Assembly (NCBI GenBank): GCA_036402175.1
Contig: DASWTK010000305.1
Location: forward strand, 1-39,571
Source of the DNA: DASPKM01 sp036402175
Lineage (GTDB): Bacteria; Bacteroidota; Bacteroidia; Chitinophagales; Chitinophagaceae
DNA length: 39,571 nucleotides
Direction of reading: 5' to 3'
Below the pieces are notes generated by a model that did not search any database, had not been told where the DNA came from, and was given only the letters and a program-made list of their open reading frames with translations. How positions within the stretch are numbered: position 1 is the first letter of the stretch; every line of letters starts with the position of its first letter. Position numbers and translations under genes: made by a program. Of this stretch, positions 1 to 8,236 are shown piece by piece.

Positions 1-464
1 AACTTGTGGATCACTTCGTCCCTGAATCCGCGTTCATGCAGGTAGGTTAGCGCCACGTCCTGCCCTTCGGCCGTATTCAGCAGATTATCTGTAAAGAATT
101 TCTGCGCGAAGTTGTTGATGATGTAAAGGCTGTCAGCAACCTGTTGCTGCAACTTTTGGTCGGGACTGATCTCAGTTTCCTCAATCTCTACATTATACTT
201 GTTTGCAAGCCAGCGCAACGCTTCTACATAGCTGTACTTTTCGTGATCCATCAAAAAGCTGATGGTATTGCCGCTTTTGCCGCAACCAAAACATTTGTAA
301 ATCTCCTTTACCGGAGAAACTGTGAAAGAAGGCGTTTTTTCATTGTGAAAAGGACAGAGGCCGAGATAGTTAACCCCCCTTTTTTTGAGCTTTACAAAAC
401 CACCAATGATCTCGATAATGTCTATGCGGCTCTGAATCTGTTGTATGGTTTGCTGTGAGATCAA
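1..464 (-). CDS. dnaG: DNA primase DnaG (N-terminal part, cut by window edge)
   Basis: DnaG makes RNA primers for lagging-strand synthesis and initiation at the replication fork. About 154 N-terminal residues are present and the gene runs off the left edge. The zinc-binding domain is visible: CPFHNEKTPSF followed by a YKCFGCGKSGN loop, giving the CHC2-type C-x2-H...C-x2-C ligand set, then the start of the catalytic-core linker. No ATG lies upstream in frame. The only sensible start is a TTG at 464, giving an N-terminus of MISQQTIQQIQSRIDII, which matches the usual start of primases in this phylum. It is divergent from the methyltransferase gene. The identification is very secure; the TTG start is inferred from N-terminal fit. 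Confidence 0.95.
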   Translation of the reverse strand, partial: MISQQTIQQIQSRIDIIEIIGGFVKLKKRGVNYLGLCPFHNEKTPSFTVSPVKEIYKCFGCGKSGNTISFLMDHEKYSYVEALRWLANKYNVEIEETEISPDQKLQQQVADSLYIINNFAQKFFTDNLLNTAEGQDVALTYLHERGFRDEVIHK

Positions 465-577
465 GGTTCCGAATTGGGCGTGAAAAGTACGCAAAAACGG
501 TGTAAAAAAGATTTAAGCCTTTTCTGTGACTTCCCGATTCTGTGTATTACTTTCGGGGCCTATCAATCTGTCCCGCT

Positions 578-1249
578 ATGCGCACCAGTGCCGGTAAAGT
601 TTACAGCTACAAAAAGGGCAATCCCTACGTCATAGGCCTCGTTCCCAAAGAGGCTAAACTGATCCTTGACATCGGATGCGGCGCCGGTGACACGGGCGAC
701 ATTCTTACAGAGCACGGTTATATTGTAGATGGGATCACCATTTCCGAAGACGAAAAAAGAGAAGCCCAGAAGGTATTGCGGAATGTTTACGTTTATAATG
801 TTGAACAGGGACTCCCCCCGGAAATGAATGAGCAGTACGATGTAGTGATACTTTCCCATGTGCTTGAACACATTTGTTATCCGCAGCGGCTGTTGAAAGA
901 CATACACAGCAGGCTAAGGAAAGATGGCATTCTGATCATCGCTCTGCCGAATCTGATGCATTTCAATTCCAGGTGGAAGCTCACCAGGGGTAATTTCAAA
1001 TATGAGGAATACGGAATCTGGGATTATACCCACTTCCGATGGTATACGTTCAAGTCGGCACAAGACCTGTTAAAGGAAAATAATTACACCATTGAAAAAG
1101 CCGATGTAAGCGGATGGATCCCTTTTGAACACCGGCTGAAGAAGATCACCCCAGCCGGCGTTCGTAATGGAATATTTAATCTGCTTAAAAAAATATCTCC
1201 GGGCCTGTTCGGCTTTCAGCTCCTGTATGTTGCCAGGCCGGTAAAGTAG
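578..1249 (+). CDS. class I SAM-dependent methyltransferase
   Basis: This is a predicted S-adenosylmethionine-dependent methyltransferase of the Methyltransf_11/23 type, cytoplasmic, substrate unknown. The SAM-binding motif I is clear (LILDIGCGAGDTGDIL), followed by the acidic post-I region and a motif IV-like VVILSHVLEHI, then IIALPNLMHFNSRWKL. Proteins with this pattern are often found in glycan or lipid modification, but nothing here fixes the substrate. I chose ATG 578 (MRTSAGKVYSYKKG, 223 residues). A GTG at 542 in the same frame would add 12 residues with no obvious role. It ends 1 base before the stop codon of the convergent barrel gene, with no terminator hairpin visible between them. 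Confidence 0.85.
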   Translation: MRTSAGKVYSYKKGNPYVIGLVPKEAKLILDIGCGAGDTGDILTEHGYIVDGITISEDEKREAQKVLRNVYVYNVEQGLPPEMNEQYDVVILSHVLEHICYPQRLLKDIHSRLRKDGILIIALPNLMHFNSRWKLTRGNFKYEEYGIWDYTHFRWYTFKSAQDLLKENNYTIEKADVSGWIPFEHRLKKITPAGVRNGIFNLLKKISPGLFGFQLLYVARPVK

Positions 1250-1250
1250 C

Positions 1251-1898
1251 CTACTCTGTAATTGTTCCAATTCCGAAAGCAACTCCTACTGTAGCCGCTA
1301 TGTGGCGGTTCTTCCATTTATATGAGTTGTCTTTGCTCACATTCCGTAAACCGCTGTAATAGCTCACATCTGTATTCAGCCAGGTATTCCTGGTAAGCCG
1401 TACGTTCAATCCAAGTCCGCCCTGAATTCCAAGGTCGAATCTGTCAAGCACCTCTTTTGTTTTTGTAGCAGCCAGCGTTTCACCTCCCGTTGTTTTTAGC
1501 TTTTGCTTTCCGCCAATAAGATAACCCAGTGTTGGTCCGGCAAAGATCTTCGGCCTTGCCTTATCGCCAAGCTCTCCAAAGAAATAAAGCGCTTTAAATG
1601 GCATGCGAATATAATTTGCATGAAGAACGCTTTCGGTTCCTGGAAGCGGTTCTTCCAGTTTTACACCTTCGCGGGAAAACTTCGCATCGAAACCAAATCC
1701 CCAATGGGCACCTGCGCTATACACCATGGTTACTCCGGCGCTCGGGGCCAGCTTGAACTCTTTGTTTCCGTCGAAACCGGTCATCCAGGCATGACCCAGA
1801 CCAACGATTGGGCCGAAGGATACATTCTGTCTGAATTTCTGCGCCGGCGCAGATGCGGCGATAACCAAAAGGGCAACACATAACAATTTGCTTTTCAT
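1251..1898 (-). CDS. secreted outer-membrane beta-barrel protein (PorT/OmpX-like)
   Basis: A 215-residue predicted outer-membrane protein. It starts with a signal peptide (MKSKLLCVALLVIAASAPAQ) ending at an APAQ cleavage site. The remainder is built of alternating hydrophobic and polar strands with frequent Gly and aromatic residues (for example LGHAWMTGFDGNKEF and ANYIRMPFKALYFFGEL), ending in a barrel-closing strand VGVAFGIGTI. This is the usual look of the Bacteroidota beta-barrel domain families (PF13568/PF13505 type); function is not predictable. I chose ATG 1898; the open frame extends 16 codons further upstream but that part does not resemble a signal peptide. Confidence 0.8.
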   Translation of the reverse strand: MKSKLLCVALLVIAASAPAQKFRQNVSFGPIVGLGHAWMTGFDGNKEFKLAPSAGVTMVYSAGAHWGFGFDAKFSREGVKLEEPLPGTESVLHANYIRMPFKALYFFGELGDKARPKIFAGPTLGYLIGGKQKLKTTGGETLAATKTKEVLDRFDLGIQGGLGLNVRLTRNTWLNTDVSYYSGLRNVSKDNSYKWKNRHIAATVGVAFGIGTITE

Positions 1899-2104
1899 AC
1901 ATTTTCTATTTGTGGTTCCTTCGGCTGTTGAAAAAAACCATGCCATTGTCTAACAATTTGTAAAAATCAACCCCAATACCTTGTAGAACAATAACGAGCC
2001 GCTAACGAAACACTTTTGTCTCTCAACAGGAAATAATGCAATTTTTGTATGACCGTTCCGTTTTGATAATATTAATTTCTTATACCTGAAAACCCCAAGT
2101 CCGT

Positions 2105-2356
2105 ATGAATACTTTTGAAAATGCCCAACAGGCATTGGCTGAACAAGCCTATATCATAGATTTTCATATTACGCGTGCCAGCAAGCTGGCCTATATGAGG
2201 ATCCAGAGCTGGAAAATGGCCGCTACTACTCCCGGAGTTGCCAAAGATTTCCTGAAAGAAACAGAAACCTTCCTTCAACAGACTTTCTTCAGTTCAGTTA
2301 CAACCAACTATATCCTGAATGAAGAAGGGTATTATTTCTCGCAGCTTGAGAATTAA
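2105..2356 (+). CDS. small hypothetical protein, 83 residues
   Basis: I do not recognise this family. The 83-residue product is soluble, largely helical in appearance and has no signal peptide or membrane segment. It is rich in Ala, Gln, Thr and aromatic residues (EQAYIIDFHITRASKLAYM near the middle of the N-terminal half). Codon use and amino-acid balance look like a real gene. It starts with ATG at 2105, stands alone with about 55 bases before the next gene on the same strand, and may share its transcript. It could be a lineage-specific protein. Confidence 0.55.
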   Translation: MNTFENAQQALAEQAYIIDFHITRASKLAYMRIQSWKMAATTPGVAKDFLKETETFLQQTFFSSVTTNYILNEEGYYFSQLEN

Positions 2357-2410
2357 ACACGGCATGCTTTTAGCGCCTACCTTTGGAAAAGCACTAACCC
2401 GATAAAAACT

Positions 2411-3484
2411 ATGAAACGTTCCAACTTACTGTGGCTTCTGGTTCTTTGTTTCGTTGCCGTAAGCTCCTTTGTTATTCTGAAGTGGTCGCCTGCAAAGGGT
2501 GATGTTGCTTCACATTCTTTAAAAGATACTACACTAAATCCCGGAAAAACTGATACCGATAAAACCAACGGTGACTCAGCCGGAAATAACCTGGCTGTTG
2601 CCCTAGATACAGCAGCGTATAATCAGAAACTGATTGATAACACCAATGGTGATTCATCGGGCCGCTGGCCTGTTAAAGCGCCTTATCCAAGAGCGGGTGC
2701 AATCCTTCCTTTCAAAAGGGTGATCGCTTATTATGGCAACCTTTATTCGAAGCAGATGGGCATCCTGGGTGAATTACCCGAGAATGAAATGATCCAGAAG
2801 CTCCAGGGTGAAATGAAAAAATGGGAAGCTGCCGACCCGAAAACACCGGTTCAGCCCGCGCTGCATTACATATGCGTGACCGCGCAACAGGCTCCTGGTT
2901 CTGCGGGAAAATACAGGCTGCGCATGCCTTTTACACAGATCGAAAAAGTGCTGGCAATGGCCGCGAAGATCAATGCGATCGTATTCCTGGATATCCAGGT
3001 TGGATTAAGCAACCTTCAGACAGAAGTGCCAGAACTTGAAAAATATCTTAGAATGCCAAACGTCCATCTCGGCATTGACCCGGAATTTTCCATGAAAACA
3101 GGTCATGCTCCTGGTAAGGTGGTAGGCACTTTTGACGCCGCAGATATAAATTACACCATCAACTACCTCGGCAAACTGGTAAAAGAAAACAATCTTCCTC
3201 CCAAGATCCTGGTGGTTCACCGCTTCACAGGACCAATGGTCACCAATTCAAGCCAGATAAAGCCAACTCCTGAAGTTCAGGTTGTAATGCATATGGATGG
3301 ATGGGGCGAGGCCGAACGCAAGATCGGAACCTACCAGCGTTTCATTTACCCGCAGCCGGTACACTTCACCGGATTCAAGATCTTTTATAAGAACGATACT
3401 AAAAAAGTGAACCGTACTGAAGTAATGCAACCGGCGCAATTGCTGAAACTGAAGCCGCAGCCTATTTATATTCAATATCAATAA
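2411..3484 (+). CDS. membrane-anchored or secreted protein of unknown family, TIM-barrel-like
   Basis: A 357-residue protein with an N-terminal hydrophobic segment (about residues 4-24) that is a signal anchor or signal peptide, then a low-complexity, Asp/Asn/Thr-rich linker to about residue 90 in which TNGDS occurs twice. The globular part begins at FKRVIAYYGNLYSKQMGILG and contains INAIVFLDIQVG, NVHLGIDPEFSM and PPKILVVHRF, a spacing of beta-strands and helices that suggests a (beta/alpha) barrel. From memory, similar LDPE-containing segments occur in uncharacterised actinobacterial secreted proteins, but I cannot name a family and assign no activity. The gene ends 1 base before a large inverted-repeat element. 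Confidence 0.7.
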   Translation: MKRSNLLWLLVLCFVAVSSFVILKWSPAKGDVASHSLKDTTLNPGKTDTDKTNGDSAGNNLAVALDTAAYNQKLIDNTNGDSSGRWPVKAPYPRAGAILPFKRVIAYYGNLYSKQMGILGELPENEMIQKLQGEMKKWEAADPKTPVQPALHYICVTAQQAPGSAGKYRLRMPFTQIEKVLAMAAKINAIVFLDIQVGLSNLQTEVPELEKYLRMPNVHLGIDPEFSMKTGHAPGKVVGTFDAADINYTINYLGKLVKENNLPPKILVVHRFTGPMVTNSSQIKPTPEVQVVMHMDGWGEAERKIGTYQRFIYPQPVHFTGFKIFYKNDTKKVNRTEVMQPAQLLKLKPQPIYIQYQ

Positions 3485-3945
3485 GTTTCGGGTTTCGTGT
3501 TTCGTGTTTCGGGTTTCGGGTTTTGTGTTTCGGGTTCTTCTCCGGAAAGTTCTTGGGGAATGAGTTTTGGGTTTTGGGTTTTGTGTTTCGGGTTCTTCTC
3601 CGGAGAATTCTGGGAGAATTAGTTTCGGGTTTCGGGTTCGCGGTTTCTGGTTCTTGAGACTAGTAAATTGCGTTACAGTTTTTTAGATATTTTCGAGTTG
3701 TATTCCAGGAGATAATTTTGCGGATAACTTGGTCTATTACAGACTAACCAAAAATTTCGAAACCCATCCCGAAACCCGCTCTTCAACAACGCTCCGGCGA
3801 AGAACCCAAAACCCAAAACTCAACAACACTCCGGAGAAGAACCGGAAACACAAAACCCGAAACACGAAACCCGAAACCCGAAACCCAACAACACTCCGGA
3901 GAAGAACCCAAAACCCAAAACTCAAAACCCGAAACCTATAAAAAC
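3485..3945. repeat. modular inverted repeat built of GTTTCGG heptamers
   Basis: The left arm (3485-3656) is GT-rich and the right arm (about 3757-3945) is CA-rich and largely its reverse complement, around a unique spacer of about 100 bases. The left arm starts with seven heptamers of the form GTTTYGK in perfect register (3485-3533), then the block TTCTTCTCCGGA (3535-3546). Four further heptamers (3564-3591) are followed by the same block (3593-3604), then a degenerate third tract (3622-3656). The right arm carries the reverse complement block at 3793-3804 (one change), 3830-3841 and 3895-3906, each next to CCCAAAA/CCCGAAA tracts. Single strands could form a long hairpin and the G-runs could form G-quadruplexes. 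Origin and function are unknown. Confidence 0.9.
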
Positions 3946-3947
3946 GG

Positions 3948-3955
3948 TACTTTTG
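3948..3955 (+). promoter_or_regulatory. candidate -7 element of the gatB promoter
   Basis: TACTTTTG fits the Bacteroidota -7 consensus TAnnTTTG. It lies only 7 bases before the gatB ATG, so a start site at the usual distance would give an almost leaderless mRNA. No clear -33 TTG is present because the region upstream is the CA-rich arm of the inverted repeat. Confidence 0.4.
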
Positions 3956-3962
3956 CCCTTGA

Positions 3963-5411
3963 ATGACAAAAACCGGTCAATACGAGGTGGTGGTGGGATT
4001 GGAGGTTCATGCGCAACTGCTTACCAACAGCAAACTTTTTTGTGGCGATAGCGCCGGATATGGAGGCGAACCAAATACGCATATAAGCCCGGTAACACTG
4101 GGTTATCCGGGAACGCTTCCGGTTTTGAACAGAAAAGCGATTGAGTACGCTATAAAAATGGGGCTGGCTTGCCATTGCGGGATCACACATACAAATTACT
4201 TCGCACGTAAAAATTATTTTTACCCCGACTTGCCCAAAGGCTATCAGCTTACACAGCACACTACTCCAATCTGCACGGAAGGTTATGTGACAATTGAAGT
4301 AGGGAATAACTCCAAAAATATCAGGCTCAATCGCATTCACCTTGAAGAGGACGCAGGGAAAAGTCTGCACGATATTGCTGAAGACGCTACCTGTATTGAC
4401 TTCAACAGAGCAGGTGTTCCACTGATCGAAATTGTCACTGAACCAGATATCAGCAACGGGGAAGAGGCTTACGCCTACCTGACAGTATTAAGGCGAGTGC
4501 TCAGGTATCTTGAAATTTGCGATGGCAATATGGAAGAAGGCAGCATGCGTTGCGATGCCAATATATCTGTAAGAAAAAAAGGTGAAACAAGGCTCGGAAC
4601 CAAGGTGGAGGTCAAAAACCTGAACTCTATAAGGAACGTGAAAAGAGCCATTGAATATGAGGCAGAGCGTATGATCGGGCTACTAGAAAATGGCGGCTCC
4701 ATTGTTCAGCAAACACGCAGCTTCGACGCCGGCGCGGGCACTACCTTCGCACTAAGGACAAAAGAGGAAGCCAATGATTACCGTTACTTTCCTGATCCTG
4801 ATCTTCCTCCCTTTATAGTAACCGATGAATGGATAATGGAGATCCGGGCTTCACTGCCTGCCCTGCCAGCTGAGCGAATTGATAAATATGTTGCGGAATA
4901 CAATCTTTCGATGTACGATGCAAGACAACTGACAGATGAAAAGGAAATGTCTGAGTACTTTGAGCGCGTTATCTTGCATACCGGCAATTATAAATCCGCC
5001 GCAAACTGGCTGCTTGGTCCTGTAAGGTCATGGCTTAATGAAAACGGCGTTGCGATGGAAAGCCTGAAACTGGAACCATCGTCCATCGCGGAACTGATTA
5101 AGTTGGCAGACGATGGGAAGATCAGCTTTTCGATTGCCGCGTCGAGGGTTTTGCCTGTGATGATGACGCATCCTCACAAATCACCTTCCGAAATCATTCG
5201 TGAATTGAACCTTTTGCAAACCGGTGATGCGGAAACAGTTGGTGCCTGGGTTGATATGGTTCTTCAGAATATGCCTGATAAGGTTTCTGAATATCAGAAA
5301 GGAAAAAAAGGACTGATAGGCTTATTTGTAGGGGAAGTGAAAAAGATTTCGAAAGGGAAGGCCGATCTTAAACTTGTAAATGAAATATTGAACGAAAAAC
5401 TGAATAAATAA
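3963..5411 (+). CDS. gatB: aspartyl/glutamyl-tRNA(Asn/Gln) amidotransferase subunit B
   Basis: GatB is the tRNA-binding and kinase subunit of GatCAB, which converts Glu-tRNA(Gln) or Asp-tRNA(Asn) to the amidated forms. The 482-residue length is normal. The N-terminus has the family signature VVGLEVHAQLLTNSKLFCGD, then YPGTLPVLN, the zinc/cradle region around LACHCGITHTNYFARKNYF and FPDPDLPP. The C-terminus is the YqeY-like tail domain (GLIGLFVGEVKKISKGKAD). GatA and GatC are not in this window, which is common. The start ATG at 3963 is fixed by the conserved N-terminus. The TlpA-like gene follows after 15 bases, so the two are probably co-transcribed. Confidence 0.97.
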   Translation: MTKTGQYEVVVGLEVHAQLLTNSKLFCGDSAGYGGEPNTHISPVTLGYPGTLPVLNRKAIEYAIKMGLACHCGITHTNYFARKNYFYPDLPKGYQLTQHTTPICTEGYVTIEVGNNSKNIRLNRIHLEEDAGKSLHDIAEDATCIDFNRAGVPLIEIVTEPDISNGEEAYAYLTVLRRVLRYLEICDGNMEEGSMRCDANISVRKKGETRLGTKVEVKNLNSIRNVKRAIEYEAERMIGLLENGGSIVQQTRSFDAGAGTTFALRTKEEANDYRYFPDPDLPPFIVTDEWIMEIRASLPALPAERIDKYVAEYNLSMYDARQLTDEKEMSEYFERVILHTGNYKSAANWLLGPVRSWLNENGVAMESLKLEPSSIAELIKLADDGKISFSIAASRVLPVMMTHPHKSPSEIIRELNLLQTGDAETVGAWVDMVLQNMPDKVSEYQKGKKGLIGLFVGEVKKISKGKADLKLVNEILNEKLNK

Positions 5412-5426
5412 TTTAATTCAATCCAG

Positions 5427-6635
5427 ATGATCAGACAATTATGCGTGTTGCTTTGCAGTGTTATCCTGCTGTCTGCCTGTAAGAGTTCGTCCGACGGCCA
5501 TTTTCGCATTACTGTAAATTTTACAAATGCAAATTCTCCCGCCATGGTGGGTCAATCAATGCCGGGCGCTGCACCAGTGAGCCGTGTAAGCAAAGTTTAT
5601 TTATACGAGGTTCCGTTTGGCAGCAATAATCCGCCTGTGACCCTTGATTCAGCTTTGATCACGGAGAACCAGGGCAAATTTGAACTGGAAGGAGAAGGGA
5701 ATGACCAGGGTTTGTATGAGCTTGAATTCAATAACGGTCATATTGTATTGCTTACAAATGACGAAACAGACATCAATATTGAAATTGATTTCGCGAAAAA
5801 GGATAATTATTACACGGTCAGCGGATCTCAGGCCAGCATGCAGATGAAAGATTTCATGCAGGCATATACCGATCACAGCTTAAGGGTAAACCAGGCATTT
5901 GCAGAAATGGATAGCCTTAAGCAATTCAACGCATCGGACAGTGTGATACTTTCCGCTACGGAAGTAAAGAACGACAGGGTCAGGGATTTGAATGTATATC
6001 TTAAGAAGTTTGTAAGTGAGACAACCCATCCCGCAGTTGCGATGTTTGCATTAGGATGGGCTTCCAGGTCATTCAGCAAGCAGGAGTTCGAAGCCAGTCT
6101 GCAGGAAATGGTAAGAAAGTTTCCGCAGCACAAACCCATGGCCGAATTGAAAGAGAATTATGATGCACGCCAGTCACAGCTGGCGGAAATGGAAAAAAGA
6201 AAAAAGGAAGAGAGCTCGTGGACAGGTAAATCCGCGCCTGATCTGACCCTTCCGGATGTGAACGGAAAGCCCGTAAAGCTTTCATCGTTCAAAGGAAAAT
6301 ATGTACTGGTTGACTTCTGGGCCAGCTGGTGCCGTCCCTGCCGCGATGAAAATCCTGCAATTGTGCAGGCATATAACCGGTTCAAGGATAAAAATTTTAC
6401 GATCGTTGGCGTATCGCTCGATAAAACAAAAGAAGATTGGCTGAAGGGAATTAAGGAAGACAACCTGACCTGGACTCACATAAGCGATCTTCAGTTCTGG
6501 AATAGCAAGGCGGTAGAAGTGTACAAATTTTCGGGCATACCTTTCAATGTATTACTGGACCCGGAAGGCAAAGTAATTGCGGAAGGTTTACGCGGAGAGC
6601 AACTGGAAAGAAAACTGGAGCAATTATTTCCGTGA
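5427..6635 (+). CDS. TlpA/ResA-type thiol-disulfide oxidoreductase lipoprotein
   Basis: A 402-residue periplasm-facing lipoprotein. The signal peptide ends in a lipobox LSAC (Cys18). The N-terminal part (about residues 25-140) resembles the DUF4369 beta-rich domain common in Bacteroidota thioredoxin-like lipoproteins. A helical linker with a charged stretch follows (about 230-265). The C-terminal thioredoxin fold begins at APDLTLPDVNGKPVKLSSF and carries the active site WCRPC (Cys302, Cys305) inside VDFWASWCRPCRDE. A cis-proline motif (SGIPFNVLLDPEG) is present. The likely role is reduction of periplasmic disulfides, for example in cytochrome c maturation; the substrate is not shown. It follows gatB closely and ends before a strong terminator. 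Confidence 0.9.
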   Translation: MIRQLCVLLCSVILLSACKSSSDGHFRITVNFTNANSPAMVGQSMPGAAPVSRVSKVYLYEVPFGSNNPPVTLDSALITENQGKFELEGEGNDQGLYELEFNNGHIVLLTNDETDINIEIDFAKKDNYYTVSGSQASMQMKDFMQAYTDHSLRVNQAFAEMDSLKQFNASDSVILSATEVKNDRVRDLNVYLKKFVSETTHPAVAMFALGWASRSFSKQEFEASLQEMVRKFPQHKPMAELKENYDARQSQLAEMEKRKKEESSWTGKSAPDLTLPDVNGKPVKLSSFKGKYVLVDFWASWCRPCRDENPAIVQAYNRFKDKNFTIVGVSLDKTKEDWLKGIKEDNLTWTHISDLQFWNSKAVEVYKFSGIPFNVLLDPEGKVIAEGLRGEQLERKLEQLFP

Positions 6636-6680
6636 TAATATTTCAACTAGCGGAGATCAGTAATCGCCATTAGGTTATAA

Positions 6681-6717
6681 AATAAAAAATCCCCCGCACA
6701 TTGCGGGGGATTTTTTT
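6681..6717. terminator. bidirectional intrinsic terminator
   Basis: A stem ATCCCCCGCA / TGCGGGGGAT (about 6689-6712) has a short loop and is flanked by an A-run on the left and seven T on the right. It therefore works for both the convergent TlpA-like gene (plus) and the SusD gene (minus). Confidence 0.9.
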
Positions 6718-6734
6718 ATTTACGCAACCCGTAA

Positions 6735-8204
6735 TTAATAACCTGGGTTTTGAACCATCAGAGGATTGGCTTGCAACTCTCTTCTTGGTATCGGTAACAG
6801 GAACCTGAAGCTTCCCGCAGGAAGTGTGGCGCCGGTTGCGCTTGGAGCATCAGTACCAATACGTACAACAGGTAAACCTTTCCTTCTCAGATCCCAGAAT
6901 CTGTGACCTTCAAAAGCAAGTTCCTTAAATCTTTCCAGCATGATCTCGTCTATTGCCTGCTGTTTGGAGGTGAATACAACCGGAGTATAGCCGGTGATCC
7001 TGGCAGCTCTTAGAGCATTCACATCAGATTCAGCACTGTTAGCACCGGTAATAGCACCAGTTTCAGCTCTGGCTTCTGCACGGATCAGGTACATCTCCCC
7101 GGTTCTGAATACTTTCACGTCGGCCACATTTTCACCTGACGTTCCATATGCAGTTCCTGCATACTTGTTTACAAGACGTGATGGCCTTCCGACAGCGGCA
7201 AGTATCGGCTCGCTTTTCAGATAAGCGGTAAAACGAATGTCGTTGGTTGCATCATAACTGTTCCATAATTTATCTGAAGGCGACCAGAGTACAACACCAA
7301 TACCGTTACCGGAAGCTGATGCGGATGTACCGCGGTACAATGAGCCGAGCCTGTTATATGGATTGAAAGTGTTTGACCTGTCGAGCTTAAAAGCTACTTC
7401 TTCAGTATTGGCATCAGTCCAGATACCAGTAAAATTGGCTCTTGGTGAAAGCGGAATGGCGTTGATGTATTCTGTACTGTATGTGATAGCATTTGCCCAG
7501 TCGTTCATATACAATGCAACACGCGCCTGAAGTCCGACCACTGCGATCTTTGTTGCGCGAAACTTGTCAGACGTACCGGTTAAAGCAGGCAACAAGTTTT
7601 TTGCCTCTGTCATGTCCGCAATGATCTTCTGATAATAAGTGGACATTTTTTCCCGTGCTATCGGAGTTTTTGAAGGTACCGTGTACACTTCTGTCTGGAA
7701 AGGCATCGCAAGTCCATCGGCAGTATAATTGCCGGTGTAGAATCTTGCAAGTTCAAAATGTGCAAATGCCCTTATAAAAAGCGCTTCACCTTTGAGTCTG
7801 GGTTTTAATGCAGGATCGCCTGGTCTTGTAGAATCTGCATTATCAACGGCCTGCAGTATCCTGTTCGCCCGGTCTATCACCGCATAGAAATTTGCCATCG
7901 CGGTGAAATTATCCCTGATCGTTACATCTTCAGGGCCGTACTGCCATTCGTGTGTGGATATCGAGTTATAAAATTCACCAGCTGTTTTCACTTCATCGGA
8001 AAAAGTGCTGTTCAGCAGATAGCCCATCTCAGGAACCATACCAGCATATGCACCGATAACTCCCTGTTCAACGTTCTCAACAGTCTGGAACGCGTTTGTG
8101 TCTTTGATGAAATCTTCATCCTCGATCTCGATCAGCTTCTTGCATGATAGAAGAGTTGAGATCAGTAAGACAGTTAATAACAATTTATTTTTAAGTTTCA
8201 TCAT
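6735..8204 (-). CDS. SusD/RagB-family nutrient-binding outer-membrane lipoprotein
   Basis: SusD-like proteins are surface lipoproteins that form a lid on a SusC-type TonB-dependent transporter and bind the substrate. The signal peptide starts MMKLKNKLLL and ends at lipobox TLLSC (Cys21). The mature part shows the family features: an early RANRILQAVDN helix, the RFIRAFAHFELARFY-like TPR motif (here EALFIRAFAHFELARF), and the C-terminal region EIMLERFKELAFEGHRFWDLRR with the ending PIPRRELQANP. About 489 residues from ATG 8204. An upstream ATG at 8237 overlaps the SusC stop (TAATG) and would add 11 residues before the signal peptide. Ligand unknown. Confidence 0.93.
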   Translation of the reverse strand: MMKLKNKLLLTVLLISTLLSCKKLIEIEDEDFIKDTNAFQTVENVEQGVIGAYAGMVPEMGYLLNSTFSDEVKTAGEFYNSISTHEWQYGPEDVTIRDNFTAMANFYAVIDRANRILQAVDNADSTRPGDPALKPRLKGEALFIRAFAHFELARFYTGNYTADGLAMPFQTEVYTVPSKTPIAREKMSTYYQKIIADMTEAKNLLPALTGTSDKFRATKIAVVGLQARVALYMNDWANAITYSTEYINAIPLSPRANFTGIWTDANTEEVAFKLDRSNTFNPYNRLGSLYRGTSASASGNGIGVVLWSPSDKLWNSYDATNDIRFTAYLKSEPILAAVGRPSRLVNKYAGTAYGTSGENVADVKVFRTGEMYLIRAEARAETGAITGANSAESDVNALRAARITGYTPVVFTSKQQAIDEIMLERFKELAFEGHRFWDLRRKGLPVVRIGTDAPSATGATLPAGSFRFLLPIPRRELQANPLMVQNPGY

Positions 8205-8236
8205 GTTTACATTTAGGATTGAAAAAATAACATTCA

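Noticed and set aside
144..458. 104-codon plus-strand open frame at the left end
   Set aside because: It is antisense to the clear DnaG zinc domain.
3729..3941. 70-codon open frame on the plus strand, and a 62-codon one on the minus strand, inside the inverted repeat
   Set aside because: The translations are only read-outs of the heptamer repeats (TQNPK, PETRN type) with no protein-like composition.
3485..3945. CRISPR array
   Set aside because: The repeats are 7-base and 12-base units in opposite orientations, without uniform spacers, and no cas genes are nearby.
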